Of a stretch of DNA of 64,000 bases, positions 34,215 through 45,528 are shown one piece after another. Origin of the DNA: Vreelandella titanicae BH1 (lineage in GTDB: Bacteria; Pseudomonadota; Gammaproteobacteria; Pseudomonadales; Halomonadaceae); assembly GCF_000336575.1 (NCBI RefSeq), contig NZ_AOPO01000001.1:496001-560000 (forward strand), read 5' to 3'. Below the pieces are notes generated by a model. That model was not told the DNA's origin, ran no database searches, and saw nothing but the letters and a program-made list of their open reading frames with translations. Position numbers and translations under genes: made by a program. Numbering within the stretch: the stretch's first letter is position 1; each line of letters begins with the position of its first letter.

Positions 34215-36149
34215 ATGCTAGAGTCCAAAGATGACACCATGGTTCCTGACATGTCTACTAGTGTGATCAAGCAGTTGAAGAGGCTCGCAGGAGGACTAAT
34301 GGTACTGCTGCCGGTCGCTTATGCCGGCAACATGCATCAACTGCTGAACATTTCAGTTTACGATGTACAGCTCTTGGCCTTAGTTCTAACACTTGCTCTC
34401 TCTGCTGGTTTTTTGATCATGGCGGAGCACTCTCAAAAAAGACTTCTTAAAATAACCGATTTTGTCTGTGCGGCTTTAACATTTTGTGTTGGGCTGTATG
34501 TCTCCCTCTACTATCCAATGATATCGATGGAGGCTCCCTATCTTCCGGGCTGGCTTATTGCGACTAGCGTAGTCCTGTTCAGCGCACTTATATTTAACCT
34601 GCCAAGCTCTGCCGGTATTGGCATCCTATCGGTTGTTCTGATATTTCTAGCCTACGGGCTATTTGGACATCTCGTCCCAGGGGAGCTTCAGAGCAGGGAG
34701 ACAACGTTATCGGAACTGGTGGTCTATCTCGCGATCGATGCAAATGGGATGCTTGGGACTGCACTAAAAGTCGCAGTGATAATCGTCATTCCTTTTTTGC
34801 TTTTCGGCCAGCTCCTGGCGCGTTGCGGGGCAGCTGATTTTTTCAATGACATCGCTTTAGCGGGCATGGGGCGATTTCGAGGGGGGCCAGCCAAAGTTGC
34901 CGTCACCGCCTCGGGGCTCTTCGGCTCAATATCGGGCAGTGCCGTGGGTAACGTGGTTGGCACTGGCGTTGTTACGATCCCAATGATGAAAAGGGCAGGC
35001 TTCACCCCTTCTTATGCAGCCTCGGTAGAGGCAGTGGCTTCTACAGGTGGCCAACTAGTACCTCCTGTAATGGGGGCGGCTGCATTTATCATGGCAGACT
35101 TCATAGGTGTCGACTACTCAACGGTCATGATGGCAGCGCTGCCTTCTGCACTGCTGTACTACCTTGCCATTTTTATCAACGTTGATCTTTATGCCGCCAA
35201 GCGCAATATTCGCTCGGTCGAAGCCTCCCAGATCCCCTCAGGCTGGCATTCGTTAAAACAAGGCTGGCATTTTCTAATTCCTTTTTTAATCCTCTTTTAT
35301 GCACTGTTTGCTTTAAATATGCGCCCCGAACGAGCGGCCGTTTTGGCGGTGCTCACCCTGTTAATTGTAAGCTTAATTTTTGGGTATCGTGGACGCCGCA
35401 TTGCGCTTAGTGATATTTGGCCGGTTGTGTCTTCAGCAGGGGGAGCCGCGTGTGGGCTCGTTATTGTTTGTGCTGCAGCTGGTTTAATCATTGGTGTACT
35501 CAATATTTCAGGCCTTGCCTTTAATCTCACGCTTCATATTATCAACGCAAGTGGAGAGAATGTTTTCCTGCTAGCTCTCATTACCGCGCTAATTAGTATT
35601 GTGCTAGGTATGGGAATGCCCACTGTAGGGGTATATATCTTACTCGCAACGCTAGTGGCGCCAGCACTTGTTGAGGTCGGTATACCTGTGATTTCGGCAC
35701 ACCTTTTCGTCTTTTACTTCGGTCTTCTTTCTATGGTGACTCCACCCGTGGCCCTCGCTTCATTCGCGGCCGCTAACATTGCTGGTGCTGGAGCGTGGAG
35801 TACGAGTATTGCTGCAATGCGCCTGGCCTGGCCAGCCTATGTCGTACCGTTTCTATTTCTATTTGCCCCATCTCTTATATTAGAGGGCAGTCTTATAGAG
35901 GTAGTTTTGGCGTTAGGATCGGCAATATTAGGCATATACATGGTTACGGCGGGAATCGTTGGATACATGAACGGTATAGTGAGCACATGGTTTCGCTGTT
36001 TACTACTTTTTGGAGGGCTTTTCCTACTCATTCCAGCGGATCTTTTTTCTGGTGGATTCTATACCGATATTATAGGCTTAGCTGTTTTTGGCTTTTGCAT
36101 AGCTTATAAATATTTGTGTAAAAAAACGTCTGTCCTTCCCCTAGCTTAG
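34215..36149 (+). CDS. TRAP transporter permease, fused small and large subunits
   Basis: This is a 644-aa polytopic membrane protein. An N-terminal DctQ-like four-helix region (to about 180) is fused to a DctM-like large subunit, the form that usually pairs with TAXI receptors. Conserved segments include SGSAVGNVVGTGVVTIPMM (about 238-256), LGMGMPTVGVYILLA (about 463-477) and MVTPPVALASFAAANIAGA (about 508-526). It works with the receptor gene directly upstream. The substrate is probably the acid processed by the aldolase/ThDP/ALDH set. Confidence 0.88.
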   Translation: MLESKDDTMVPDMSTSVIKQLKRLAGGLMVLLPVAYAGNMHQLLNISVYDVQLLALVLTLALSAGFLIMAEHSQKRLLKITDFVCAALTFCVGLYVSLYYPMISMEAPYLPGWLIATSVVLFSALIFNLPSSAGIGILSVVLIFLAYGLFGHLVPGELQSRETTLSELVVYLAIDANGMLGTALKVAVIIVIPFLLFGQLLARCGAADFFNDIALAGMGRFRGGPAKVAVTASGLFGSISGSAVGNVVGTGVVTIPMMKRAGFTPSYAASVEAVASTGGQLVPPVMGAAAFIMADFIGVDYSTVMMAALPSALLYYLAIFINVDLYAAKRNIRSVEASQIPSGWHSLKQGWHFLIPFLILFYALFALNMRPERAAVLAVLTLLIVSLIFGYRGRRIALSDIWPVVSSAGGAACGLVIVCAAAGLIIGVLNISGLAFNLTLHIINASGENVFLLALITALISIVLGMGMPTVGVYILLATLVAPALVEVGIPVISAHLFVFYFGLLSMVTPPVALASFAAANIAGAGAWSTSIAAMRLAWPAYVVPFLFLFAPSLILEGSLIEVVLALGSAILGIYMVTAGIVGYMNGIVSTWFRCLLLFGGLFLLIPADLFSGGFYTDIIGLAVFGFCIAYKYLCKKTSVLPLA

Positions 36150-36264
36150 TTTTGCCCTTAATTATAGTGACAATTAATTTTCGTGACTCAAGTTGCGGTG
36201 ATGGTCTATAAAGGGGGTTGAAGCTCAAATAATTAATTCATACTTGGAAAATCGTTTTTAGGGG

Positions 36265-37463
36265 TGACCTGTCTCCCAAAACTATCGCTATGAACATAAG
36301 GAGATTTCACGCTAACCCTTATTTGACGGAGATCTCAACATGTAAGGGACACACTATACCGAAGATCAGATCATTGGCGCCATCCTGGAATATGAGGCAG
36401 GCGCCAAAGTGGACGTCCTCTGTCTGCCTCAAGCTGGGTATTTCCAGCGGCACCTTCTATAACTGGCGTAGTAAGTACACTGGCCTTGAAGTGAATGAAG
36501 CGAAGCGCTTGCGGGAGCTTGAAACAGAGAACAATAGGCTCAAAAAGCTTCTGGCTGACAAGCTCCTGGAAGTCGAGGCCATGAAGGATGTGCTGTCAAA
36601 AAAGTGGTAACGCCTACAGCCCAAAAAGCGGCTGCTCGGCATCTGGTTTATGATCACCAGTTTAACGAGCGTTCCGCCTGCCAACTTGTAGGCATTTCTC
36701 CTCGAACAGCGTATCGGTATCAAGCGTAGGATAAACAAGACGGTGCCTTAAGAGCGCGTCTTAAAGGGCTTGCCGCTCAGAAATCTGCCTATGGCTATCT
36801 GCTATTATATGCGCTGTTAATAGCTGAAGGCCTGGTCACTAACCGAAAGCGATCGTATCGGATTTATACCGAAGAAGGCCTGCAGGTACGTACCAAACGG
36901 CGCCAGAAGCTCCACCGGCCACGGCAGCCGCTGAATGTGCCAACGAGGGCCAATGAGCGTAGGTCGATGGACTTCGTGTCCGATCAGCTAGCGCCTTCGG
37001 GAGCTGAATGTGGTGGACGACTTTTCACGGGAGATGGTAGGCCAGTTAGTATCCGAATCGATTAACGGACGTCAGGTGGCTCAGTTTATGGGGCAGCTTT
37101 GCGAAGCAAGAAGTAAACTTCACAGAATTATTTGCGATTATATTACAGAGTTTACGAGCAAAGCGATGTTCTTCTGGAGTAAAGAAACGGCGGTGACACT
37201 AGGCTTTATTTAGCCGGGCAAGCCTACTCAGAATGCCTCGGTGAAAAGCTTGAACAGTAAGTTCCGAAACAAATCCCTGAACCGCCACTGGTTTAGAACA
37301 ATGAATGAGGCGAGAGCGGAAATTGATGCGGGGCGAGACCACTACAATCACGTTCGCCCCCCCCCCCACAGCTCACTCAATTACCTGCCGTTCGTTGAGT
37401 TTGCTCAACGAACGGCATATGTGGAGACACATGAGAGAGTGGTGCTAATCCAGGGGACAGTCA
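36265..37463 (+). mobile_element. Decayed IS3-family element (IS407-like)
   Basis: Imperfect ends TGACCTGTCTCC (36265) and the complement of GGGGACAGTCA (ending 37463) bound about 1.2 kb. OrfA homology starts in one frame (HYTEDQIIGAILEYEAGAK) and shifts near 36425 to another (KLGISSGTFYNWRSKY, ending 36610). OrfB homology (SACQLVGISPRTAYRYQ) meets a stop near 36727 and then appears in pieces: VVDDFSREMVGQL (about 37008), a damaged DNGPEF region (ICDYITEFTSKAM) and NHVRPPPHSSLNYLPF near 37350. There are several frameshifts and stops, so it is inactive. An 11-C run at 37357-37367 lies in the last part. No target duplication is evident. Confidence 0.8.
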
Positions 37464-37586
37464 GTTATATAACCAGCTCTAACATCTCATTAATGCAAAT
37501 GAAACACTTTTCGTTAAGTTCGAGCTGAGCTTTTCAGCGTCCGGCTTATGCATAAGCAACTATTTTTGATGTATTTTAAAATTACT

Positions 37587-38483
37587 TCAAGACATTCCAA
37601 TATATGCCATAAAACTTGAACCTAAAACAGTAAACAAAGTTCCGATTATAATCCACACGCTGAAAGTTTCATTATCACGCATAAACAAAAAAGTAATAAG
37701 TAGTACAAAGAATGGCGTGGTCGCTGCTAATGGCGCAATAATCGCAATATGACCTTTCTGCAGTGCCATATAAAGCAATACGGGGCCAATACTCGAGAAA
37801 ATACCGGCAATCACAAGTGTTACAAACTCAGTATGGCAAAGAATCAACGCATGCGCAGGTCTGAATGCCACAAGGTATATACTCAAAACGAGCCAGGAGG
37901 ATGTAGTAGTGACTGCAGCGGCAGTTACTGCATCGGTGCCGATATCAATACCTGCTTTCCTGAAAACCACTGAAACGCCATAAGTAAACGAAGCAGCTAA
38001 CGGAAATAGTAAATACTTTTTCGAGACTTCAGAAACATTCTTGGGATGGTTTCCGTTCTGTGCACCAAGAAGTAAGCTTCCAAACAAAACCATTAATACA
38101 CCGACAATTATCTCAATTCTAAGGGTTTCACCTAGAAATATAACCGCGAAAAGTACAGTAACAACTGGGTGAGTCAAGGTTAGTGGTGTAGTAATATTTG
38201 CGCCCAATTTAGCCATGCCTTGGAACTGAAAAAAACGCCCCATCAAAGGTGCGAAAATACCAGCTATTGCAAAGTAGCCCCATTCAATCGAAATCGAAAT
38301 ACTCTCCTGCGCACTAAGCAAGCTCCAGCCCCAAAGAGTTACCACATTAGTAGTGAGAGTTACACAAAGAGCAGCAAGAGATGATACGTTTTGCCCAGTT
38401 ATTTTGACGAGAACAAATGTGACAGCAAACATTAATGCAGAGGCAAGCGATAGCAAGATCGGTACTGCTTGCAAGCTTGTCAC
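37587..38483 (-). CDS. EamA/DMT family transporter
   Basis: The 298-aa protein has ten hydrophobic segments arranged as two EamA repeats (about residues 8-135 and 155-295), the usual size for the drug/metabolite transporter superfamily. It is the last gene of the minus-strand phthalate arm, 84 bp after the TRAP permease. It may export a pathway intermediate or import a related compound; the family does not predict the substrate. Its ATG follows an AT-rich spacer with a weak ribosome site. Confidence 0.82.
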   Translation of the reverse strand: MTSLQAVPILLSLASALMFAVTFVLVKITGQNVSSLAALCVTLTTNVVTLWGWSLLSAQESISISIEWGYFAIAGIFAPLMGRFFQFQGMAKLGANITTPLTLTHPVVTVLFAVIFLGETLRIEIIVGVLMVLFGSLLLGAQNGNHPKNVSEVSKKYLLFPLAASFTYGVSVVFRKAGIDIGTDAVTAAAVTTTSSWLVLSIYLVAFRPAHALILCHTEFVTLVIAGIFSSIGPVLLYMALQKGHIAIIAPLAATTPFFVLLITFLFMRDNETFSVWIIIGTLFTVLGSSFMAYIGMS

Positions 38484-38567
38484 TATGTTCTCCCGCTATA
38501 ATAAGAATAGAGGCAGAGTCTTTACCATAACTCTGCCTCCATAGATGACGAAGAAAAGTGATCTACC

Positions 38568-40481
38568 TTATGCAGGCAATTTTTGGCTATGTAACCGTAG
38601 ATGTGGTGTACCGATAATTGCCATGGCGACAATAATCACAGCCAGTGCAACTGCCCAACTGTTTGGTGTAATAAAGAGTAGTCCTGCCACTCCAAAACCA
38701 AGTCTTGGGAGCACGTTGACTCGACCTCGCCAGTACCCTTCCACGGCGATGCTCAATAGCAAAACACCGATCACTGCGCTAGCACAGGTAACTATAATCT
38801 CGATAGGATCGCCTACCATCAAAAGTCCCTCGCCATATACAAATGCAAACGGAACGATGAAAGCCGTAATGGCTAATCTGACCGCGCCGGTGGCAATTTC
38901 CAGCGGCTTAGCATCCGCAATTGCCGAAGCGGCAAACGCGGCTACTGCGACCGGTGGCGTCATAGCTGATAGCACAGCGAAGTAAAGGATGAACATGTTG
39001 GTCTGAAGGACACTAAAATTAAGTCCTAGCAAGGTGGGCCCGACCAGAACAGCAGCCAGGATGAAAGCTGAGGGTGTTGGCATACCCATCCCTAGGATAA
39101 TGGCCAACACGGCGGAAATAATTAGGGCCAGAAAGGCGGTATCGCCAGCCATCAAGTAAACAAGATCGGCAAATTTTCCGCCCAACCCCGTCATTGATAT
39201 TCCCCCTATGACCAAGCCAGCAGCTGCACAAGCGGCAACAACGGATACCATTCGTAGCGTAGTTACGGCCAAGGCATTCCATATTGCCATGGGTCCCATT
39301 CGTGTTGAACGACGCACCATAGACACCATCAGAACTACGACAGTTGATACCGCTGCAACATAAGTGGGCGAATAGCCCATCAGCAAAGCAGATGACAATG
39401 CAATCAAGGGAAGTATGAACAGGCCACCGTTCTTAAGAGTACCTTTTAACGGCGGAGTCTCTTCTTTCGTTAATCCTCTCAGACCAAGCTTCTGGGAGCG
39501 CAAATGCACCTGTGCGTAAACACACAAAAAATAGAGTAAAGCAGGAATGATGCCTGCAATGGCGATATCGCGGTATTCGATTCCCGTATACTCCGCCATG
39601 ATGAAGGCTGCAGAACCCATTACTGGAGGCAACAGGCTCCCGCCCGTTGAAGCAGCTACTTCTACGCTACCTGAAAGCGCTTTACTGTAGCCAAGGCGTT
39701 GCATGATAGGGATAGTGACGGAACCCGTTGTGACAACATCTGAGGTTGGGCTTCCCGACATGGTACCGTAGAGCGCTGAGGAAATAACGGCAATCTTAGC
39801 AGGGCCGCCCGTTCTACGGCCAGCCACTGCGGACGCTAGGTTATAGAAAAACTCAGCACCTCCGGCTTTAGAAAGGAAGGTACCAAACATTACAAAAAGA
39901 AAGGCATAAGTGGCAGCCACTCGAAGGGGCACTCCAAACAATCCATCCGACGTAAACATCATGATATCAAGGAAGTGGTTATAACTAACTTCCCTGAAAC
40001 CGAGTGTTCCGGGTAGACCGTGCCCCCATAGATTGTAAAAGACAAAGGCCAGAACAACGCTAGTCAGCCCAAAACCGACCGTACGACGCGTCGCCTCAAT
40101 CGTTAGCACCAAAAGCACGCTGGCTGCCACCAAATCAGGCATTTCCAATGGATACAGCAATGTAATGCGCTCAACAATCCGCTGATTTTCCGCCAAAAAA
40201 TAGATACCGACAACAAGACTGGCTATTACCAAGCACCAGTCTACAAAGCTGGGACGTTCTACTCGCCCATTTGGTCCTGCGCTCACAGTAAGGAATAGCA
40301 AAGCCAGCATGGCAGATAGAAATACAACCATCATGGCATAAAGATCTACATACACGACCGTCGTAGTGTAAATAACTCCAAGCGCCACAATTGCTGCACT
40401 TCCATGGACAGTCTTCCCTAGCTTGCCTGTCAACGACCTCTTGGCGCCGGTCCCTGTTATAATCGGAAGTAAGTGATTCAT
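38568..40481 (-). CDS. TRAP transporter permease, fused subunits (phthalate arm)
   Basis: The 637-aa membrane protein has the same fused DctQ-DctM architecture as the permease at 34215. Its motifs are SGSPTSDVVTTGSVTIPIMQ (about 242-261), LGMGMPTPSAFILAAVL (about 473) and SAMTPPVAVAAFAASAIADA (about 515-534). It follows the TAXI receptor gene by 36 bp. Co-orientation with the decarboxylase and dioxygenase genes suggests it imports phthalate or a related aromatic dicarboxylate. It is clearly a diverged paralogue of the other TRAP set, not a recent duplicate. Confidence 0.88.
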   Translation of the reverse strand: MNHLLPIITGTGAKRSLTGKLGKTVHGSAAIVALGVIYTTTVVYVDLYAMMVVFLSAMLALLFLTVSAGPNGRVERPSFVDWCLVIASLVVGIYFLAENQRIVERITLLYPLEMPDLVAASVLLVLTIEATRRTVGFGLTSVVLAFVFYNLWGHGLPGTLGFREVSYNHFLDIMMFTSDGLFGVPLRVAATYAFLFVMFGTFLSKAGGAEFFYNLASAVAGRRTGGPAKIAVISSALYGTMSGSPTSDVVTTGSVTIPIMQRLGYSKALSGSVEVAASTGGSLLPPVMGSAAFIMAEYTGIEYRDIAIAGIIPALLYFLCVYAQVHLRSQKLGLRGLTKEETPPLKGTLKNGGLFILPLIALSSALLMGYSPTYVAAVSTVVVLMVSMVRRSTRMGPMAIWNALAVTTLRMVSVVAACAAAGLVIGGISMTGLGGKFADLVYLMAGDTAFLALIISAVLAIILGMGMPTPSAFILAAVLVGPTLLGLNFSVLQTNMFILYFAVLSAMTPPVAVAAFAASAIADAKPLEIATGAVRLAITAFIVPFAFVYGEGLLMVGDPIEIIVTCASAVIGVLLLSIAVEGYWRGRVNVLPRLGFGVAGLLFITPNSWAVALAVIIVAMAIIGTPHLRLHSQKLPA

Positions 40482-40517
40482 CTAGAAACCTCTCAGTATT
40501 GATATTGTCCTTAACGC

Positions 40518-41513
40518 TTAGCGAAGGCCAACTTCCTTGAGGTAACGTTCAGCACCATCATGGTATGGAACCACTTCGACACCCGCCATGACTTCTGGCG
40601 TCAGACTTTCCATAGCTGGGTGAACACCGGCAATTTTTTCATAGTTTTCATAGAAGGCTTTGGTCAAGTTATAAGCCATTTCATCATCCATGGAACTATT
40701 CACGGCTAAGGTAGCGCTGATGGATACGGTGGGTGTTTCTTCCTGCTCCCATTCGTAGGCACCTGCAGGAATTGTAAAAGGATTGGTCCCTGTATTTTCA
40801 GAAACCTCTTGGATGGTTTGCTCAGAAAGGGGTAATAAATCCAAATCAACACTAGAGGCCGCTTGCATGATCGAACTCTGCCCCACAAATAAGCTATTTA
40901 ATAACATGTCGACGCGTCGATCTTGGATTAAGCCTGACTGCTCACTAGAAGCGGCATAGATGATGTTACCACCCCAGCTTTTGACCTCTTCTGAGGTTGC
41001 TCCTATAGAGTCCAACATAGCTTCGGCAACACCTGACGCGATATTGCCTCGCTTATTGATGGCGATGGTGATTGGCGGCTTAATATCAGCGATATCCGAG
41101 AAACTAGTTATGCCATGCTCCTCCGCAAACTCCTTCCGTATTACGGCTTGCATCGGCGCCCAAGTATAAAGATAAGAGAGCACTCTAATGTCATCATTAA
41201 CAGCCTCTCGGAAGGGAGCTTCTCCATCCCGAGCCAACTGCAGAACCGCATCCTCGACAAGTCCTAGGTTAGCGTCGCCACGCTGTAATACTGCCACATT
41301 CGCTATACCACCTCCTGATGTTTGGTAAGTCACTGTTGATCCAGGATATTCCTCCTTTAAAGCGCTATCTAGACCAGCACCTAGCAGGGACCATAATCCT
41401 CCTGGCGAGGCGCCAGCAACGGTGAGTTTGTATTCCTGAGCCGATGCGACATTCATCACGCTAGGAACAACAATGGCTATAGCAATCACGGTTTTTTTAA
41501 TTGAAATTTTCAT
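40518..41513 (-). CDS. TAXI family TRAP solute-binding protein (phthalate arm)
   Basis: The 331-aa precursor has an N-terminal signal peptide (VVPSVMNVASAQ, cut near residue 25), and mature motifs KLTVAGASPGGLWSLLGAGL and TSGGGIANVAVLQRGDANLGL characteristic of TAXI receptors. It is paired with the fused TRAP permease downstream. Together with the adjacent phthalate enzymes it is a candidate high-affinity aromatic-dicarboxylate receptor, a role more often filled by ABC or MFS carriers in described phthalate clusters. Confidence 0.85.
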   Translation of the reverse strand: MKISIKKTVIAIAIVVPSVMNVASAQEYKLTVAGASPGGLWSLLGAGLDSALKEEYPGSTVTYQTSGGGIANVAVLQRGDANLGLVEDAVLQLARDGEAPFREAVNDDIRVLSYLYTWAPMQAVIRKEFAEEHGITSFSDIADIKPPITIAINKRGNIASGVAEAMLDSIGATSEEVKSWGGNIIYAASSEQSGLIQDRRVDMLLNSLFVGQSSIMQAASSVDLDLLPLSEQTIQEVSENTGTNPFTIPAGAYEWEQEETPTVSISATLAVNSSMDDEMAYNLTKAFYENYEKIAGVHPAMESLTPEVMAGVEVVPYHDGAERYLKEVGLR

Positions 41514-41612
41514 TTTTTAGCCTTTTTACTAGTTTTGTTATTGGTTAAAATACGATTAGTTTATTTTATAAGTATCTTTGATGTTGAGTGCTCTTATTGC
41601 TACCGAACACTA

Positions 41613-42605
41613 TTATATTTTGAAACTTTCCAGTGTTGCGGGGTGGAAAAGCTCCTCGGGTTTCAGGAGACGTTGAGATAATCCTTCCGCATGGTGTTGC
41701 ACTAAAAAGCGCTCCAATGTGTTTCGGTTAGGTGCAAAGCCGTAGGACCAAAAATCTTCACCCATTAGGCGGCGTGCCGCCAGCAGCTGGTCTTCAACAA
41801 ACGGGAGAGTTACCTTGGTCGCCGAAGTGTCACTAAGTTTTGCAAGTGCTTTAGCCTTTGACTGCTCAAAAGCCTTGTAAACCGAGAACGGTAACCATGG
41901 ATGGCGATCCACCAGTGTTTTCCGAATACCTAGTAAATGCATAATTGGAAAAATGCCAGTTCGCTGGTACCAATCCGAGGCTGCTTGTTGAGGATCACTA
42001 TAGAGGTAACTGACATGTGGATGTCCCTGCATAAAACAAGAAGGAGCACGAGGGCCCATTACGGCATCAAGCTCTCCGGAAGCCAGCATTCCCGAGAGTG
42101 TTTCTCCTTCGGGAATATTTTCTACATGAACACCCTCGGGAAGATTGAGGTTGATTTTCTCGACCCGACCTGGCTCCTCATAACCACCACGCAGCCATGT
42201 CATGTCTTGTGGACGAATGCCATGATCCTCTTCGAGGAATAAGCGCGCCCAAACATTGGCAGTCAACTGATATTCGGGCACCCCAATACGCTTGCCCCGA
42301 AGATCCGTAGGTGTTTGGATTCCTCGATCGGTCCGTATATAAATGGAGGTATGCCTAAAGGCACGTGAGGGAAAGACGGGAACTCCAATATAAGGGCAAT
42401 CACCTGCAGCTGTTTTCACAGTGTAACTGCTTAGCGAAAGCTCTGTGATATCAAAGTCGGCATGACGGAAAGCACGAAAGAAAATTTCTTCGGGGTCATG
42501 CAACATATATATAGAGTCCACACCATCGATCTGAACCTCCCCATCGATCAATGGCCTCACACGATCATAATTGCCAATCGCAACCGAAAGTTCCAACTTG
42601 TTCAT
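41613..42605 (-). CDS. 4,5-dihydroxyphthalate decarboxylase
   Basis: The 330-aa protein (start at 42605, MNKLELSVAIGNYDRVRPL, with AGGA 7 bp upstream) matches the Pht5-type 4,5-dihydroxyphthalate decarboxylase family, which has a periplasmic-binding-protein-like fold without a signal peptide. Characteristic stretches are FDITELSLSSY, RGKRIGVPEYQLTANVWAR and GGYEEPGR. The enzyme converts 4,5-dihydroxyphthalate to protocatechuate, the last step of the upper phthalate pathway. It follows the dioxygenase oxygenase gene by about 95 bp. Confidence 0.85.
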   Translation of the reverse strand: MNKLELSVAIGNYDRVRPLIDGEVQIDGVDSIYMLHDPEEIFFRAFRHADFDITELSLSSYTVKTAAGDCPYIGVPVFPSRAFRHTSIYIRTDRGIQTPTDLRGKRIGVPEYQLTANVWARLFLEEDHGIRPQDMTWLRGGYEEPGRVEKINLNLPEGVHVENIPEGETLSGMLASGELDAVMGPRAPSCFMQGHPHVSYLYSDPQQAASDWYQRTGIFPIMHLLGIRKTLVDRHPWLPFSVYKAFEQSKAKALAKLSDTSATKVTLPFVEDQLLAARRLMGEDFWSYGFAPNRNTLERFLVQHHAEGLSQRLLKPEELFHPATLESFKI

Positions 42606-42700
42606 CAGGGTTCCTGCGTGGTTATCTAAAATGGAATGCTCATCACCATGAAAAGATGCGCTCATGCACTCATGGGTATCATCGTTTAAGAGTTTGATGG

Positions 42701-43999
42701 TTACTGTAAGCTCTCATATAACTCCTCTTCTTCAGGTGCAGTACCCAATTGACGCCAGTCTTCTTCTTTCGGGACAATGCCTTGAAACGACTTGAGCTTG
42801 TAGTGTGGAATTCTTGGCTCTTCAGCGCCGATAGCCTTTCCATCTTGTTGCATGGTTTTAGCGGCTTGAACCATCTGTCGACGGAACTCGACAATAGCCA
42901 AGTCGCTTGCTCCGAGACGATCATGACTACGGTCGGCGATAGGACCCATGGTTTCCCACATCGCGATATCTTGGTTAGGGATGCCCGCAATCCCAGTAAA
43001 GCTGGTGCCGAGTTGCATTATTCGGCGATCCTGCCAGTAGTTGTTTTCTCGTGTGCGAAACTTACGGAAGTGCTTATCCACGTCGAGCCCAACTTGCGTG
43101 TGGAGAAATTTACGCCAAGACTCTGTATCTGGAGTCGTGTTCGCATCACCCCAGGCAATAAAGTGAAATGCTGTATGGGTATCATCAATTGGCACATGCA
43201 ATATCGCGATATCGTAGAGATTATTAGGAGGGATCTGTACGGTAAAAGGAGCAATAAAGAGCGTAGTACGTACATAATTATGCGTCTTGGCATCTTTAAT
43301 CGGCCGGCGAAGCGCTACGTATCTGAAGCCGAATGGTGTTTGTTGCACTTCCAAGCGTGGTGCTTTATCAGTGGAGGGGCGTAGCCAGAGTTTATCAGTC
43401 GCTTCGGCACCATCCTTACGGGCAGGAACCATGTCCGTGGAATGTAGGCTTGAAGAGTGTGCCGAATCTATTGCGCCCTCAAGAATCTGAGCCCAATTAC
43501 AGTCAATGATCACCTTGGAGATGGACACTTTGGTTTCGGGGCTAGGCTGGAAAACTGGTGGTATGAACTCCGGTTGTTCCTCGGATGGCCCCATGTAGAC
43601 CCAGATAAAACCCGCTGCTTCATGGGTTGGGTAAGCCTTATGTTTTACCTTTTCTGTCATCTTCGATTCTGGTGGCTCAGACGACATTTCCAAAACATTG
43701 CCATCGACATCCATTTTCCAGCCATGATAAAGGCACCGTAATCCACATTCTTCGTTACGACCCAGCACCAGCGAAGCACGCCTATGCGGGCACATCTCGT
43801 CCAGTATCCCTACTCTTCCTTCTGTATCGCGGAACGCGACTAGATCTTCACCAAGCAAACGTACCCGCACCGGATCACCGTCCGGCTCTTCGACTTCCTC
43901 GGATAGGCAGGCCGGCAGCCAGTGTCGGCGCATGATCTCACCCATAGGCGCATCACCTTCAACACGGCAAAGTAAATCATTCTCTTCTTGTGTCAACAT
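42701..43999 (-). CDS. Phthalate 4,5-dioxygenase, oxygenase subunit (Rieske)
   Basis: The 432-aa protein has a Rieske [2Fe-2S] site (C70-P-H72 and C89-LY-H92) and a mononuclear iron site D178-SA-H181-SSSL-H186, the bridging aspartate and facial histidines of ring-hydroxylating oxygenases. The N-terminus (EENDLLCRVEGDAPMGEIMR) is that of phthalate 4,5-dioxygenase (Pht3/OphA2 type). With the PDR-type reductase at 46571 it would make cis-4,5-dihydrodihydroxyphthalate. It heads the minus-strand arm; its promoter region is now separated from the reductase arm by an IS element. Confidence 0.92.
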   Translation of the reverse strand: MLTQEENDLLCRVEGDAPMGEIMRRHWLPACLSEEVEEPDGDPVRVRLLGEDLVAFRDTEGRVGILDEMCPHRRASLVLGRNEECGLRCLYHGWKMDVDGNVLEMSSEPPESKMTEKVKHKAYPTHEAAGFIWVYMGPSEEQPEFIPPVFQPSPETKVSISKVIIDCNWAQILEGAIDSAHSSSLHSTDMVPARKDGAEATDKLWLRPSTDKAPRLEVQQTPFGFRYVALRRPIKDAKTHNYVRTTLFIAPFTVQIPPNNLYDIAILHVPIDDTHTAFHFIAWGDANTTPDTESWRKFLHTQVGLDVDKHFRKFRTRENNYWQDRRIMQLGTSFTGIAGIPNQDIAMWETMGPIADRSHDRLGASDLAIVEFRRQMVQAAKTMQQDGKAIGAEEPRIPHYKLKSFQGIVPKEEDWRQLGTAPEEEELYESLQ

Positions 44000-44067
44000 A
44001 AGACCCGGTCTCCATTTTTGTTTGGATTTATAAGTTTCAAGCTGAACTTATGGCTCTGTGAATATAA

Positions 44068-44079
44068 TTAGATATCTAA
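44068..44079. promoter_or_regulatory. Perfect palindrome TTAGATATCTAA upstream of the dioxygenase gene
   Basis: The 12-bp palindrome lies 69 bp upstream of the oxygenase start, with an extra half-site ATATCTAA at 44085-44092. A close copy, TTAGATATATAA, occurs at 46521 before the reductase gene. The shared sequence suggests one MarR-type operator serving both arms, with the MarR gene at 48815 as the obvious candidate regulator. Confidence 0.5.
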
Positions 44080-44272
44080 CTTACATATCTAACCATAGAG
44101 CCTTTCATCACTATGTCAAACAGACCAAAGTCGCATGTTTTTTTATGCTTGAGTGCGATAAAGATATTTTTTAGTGACAGCTAATATTTGTATATTTAAC
44201 GAAAATGATCTTAGCCGTAGACTGAACCGCCCCGGCTTTACCGGAGACTCCATATCTTGAGAGGATGGAGTT

Positions 44273-45489
<1,217 letters not shown>

Positions 45490-45528
45490 CTCAAACAAAC
45501 CGGTCTCCGGAATAACCGGGGCGGTTCA

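Noticed and set aside
37357..37367. Run of 11 C residues as a phase-variation tract
   Set aside because: It lies in an already dead transposase with other frameshifts, so switching would have no effect; it may instead be a sequencing-sensitive spot.
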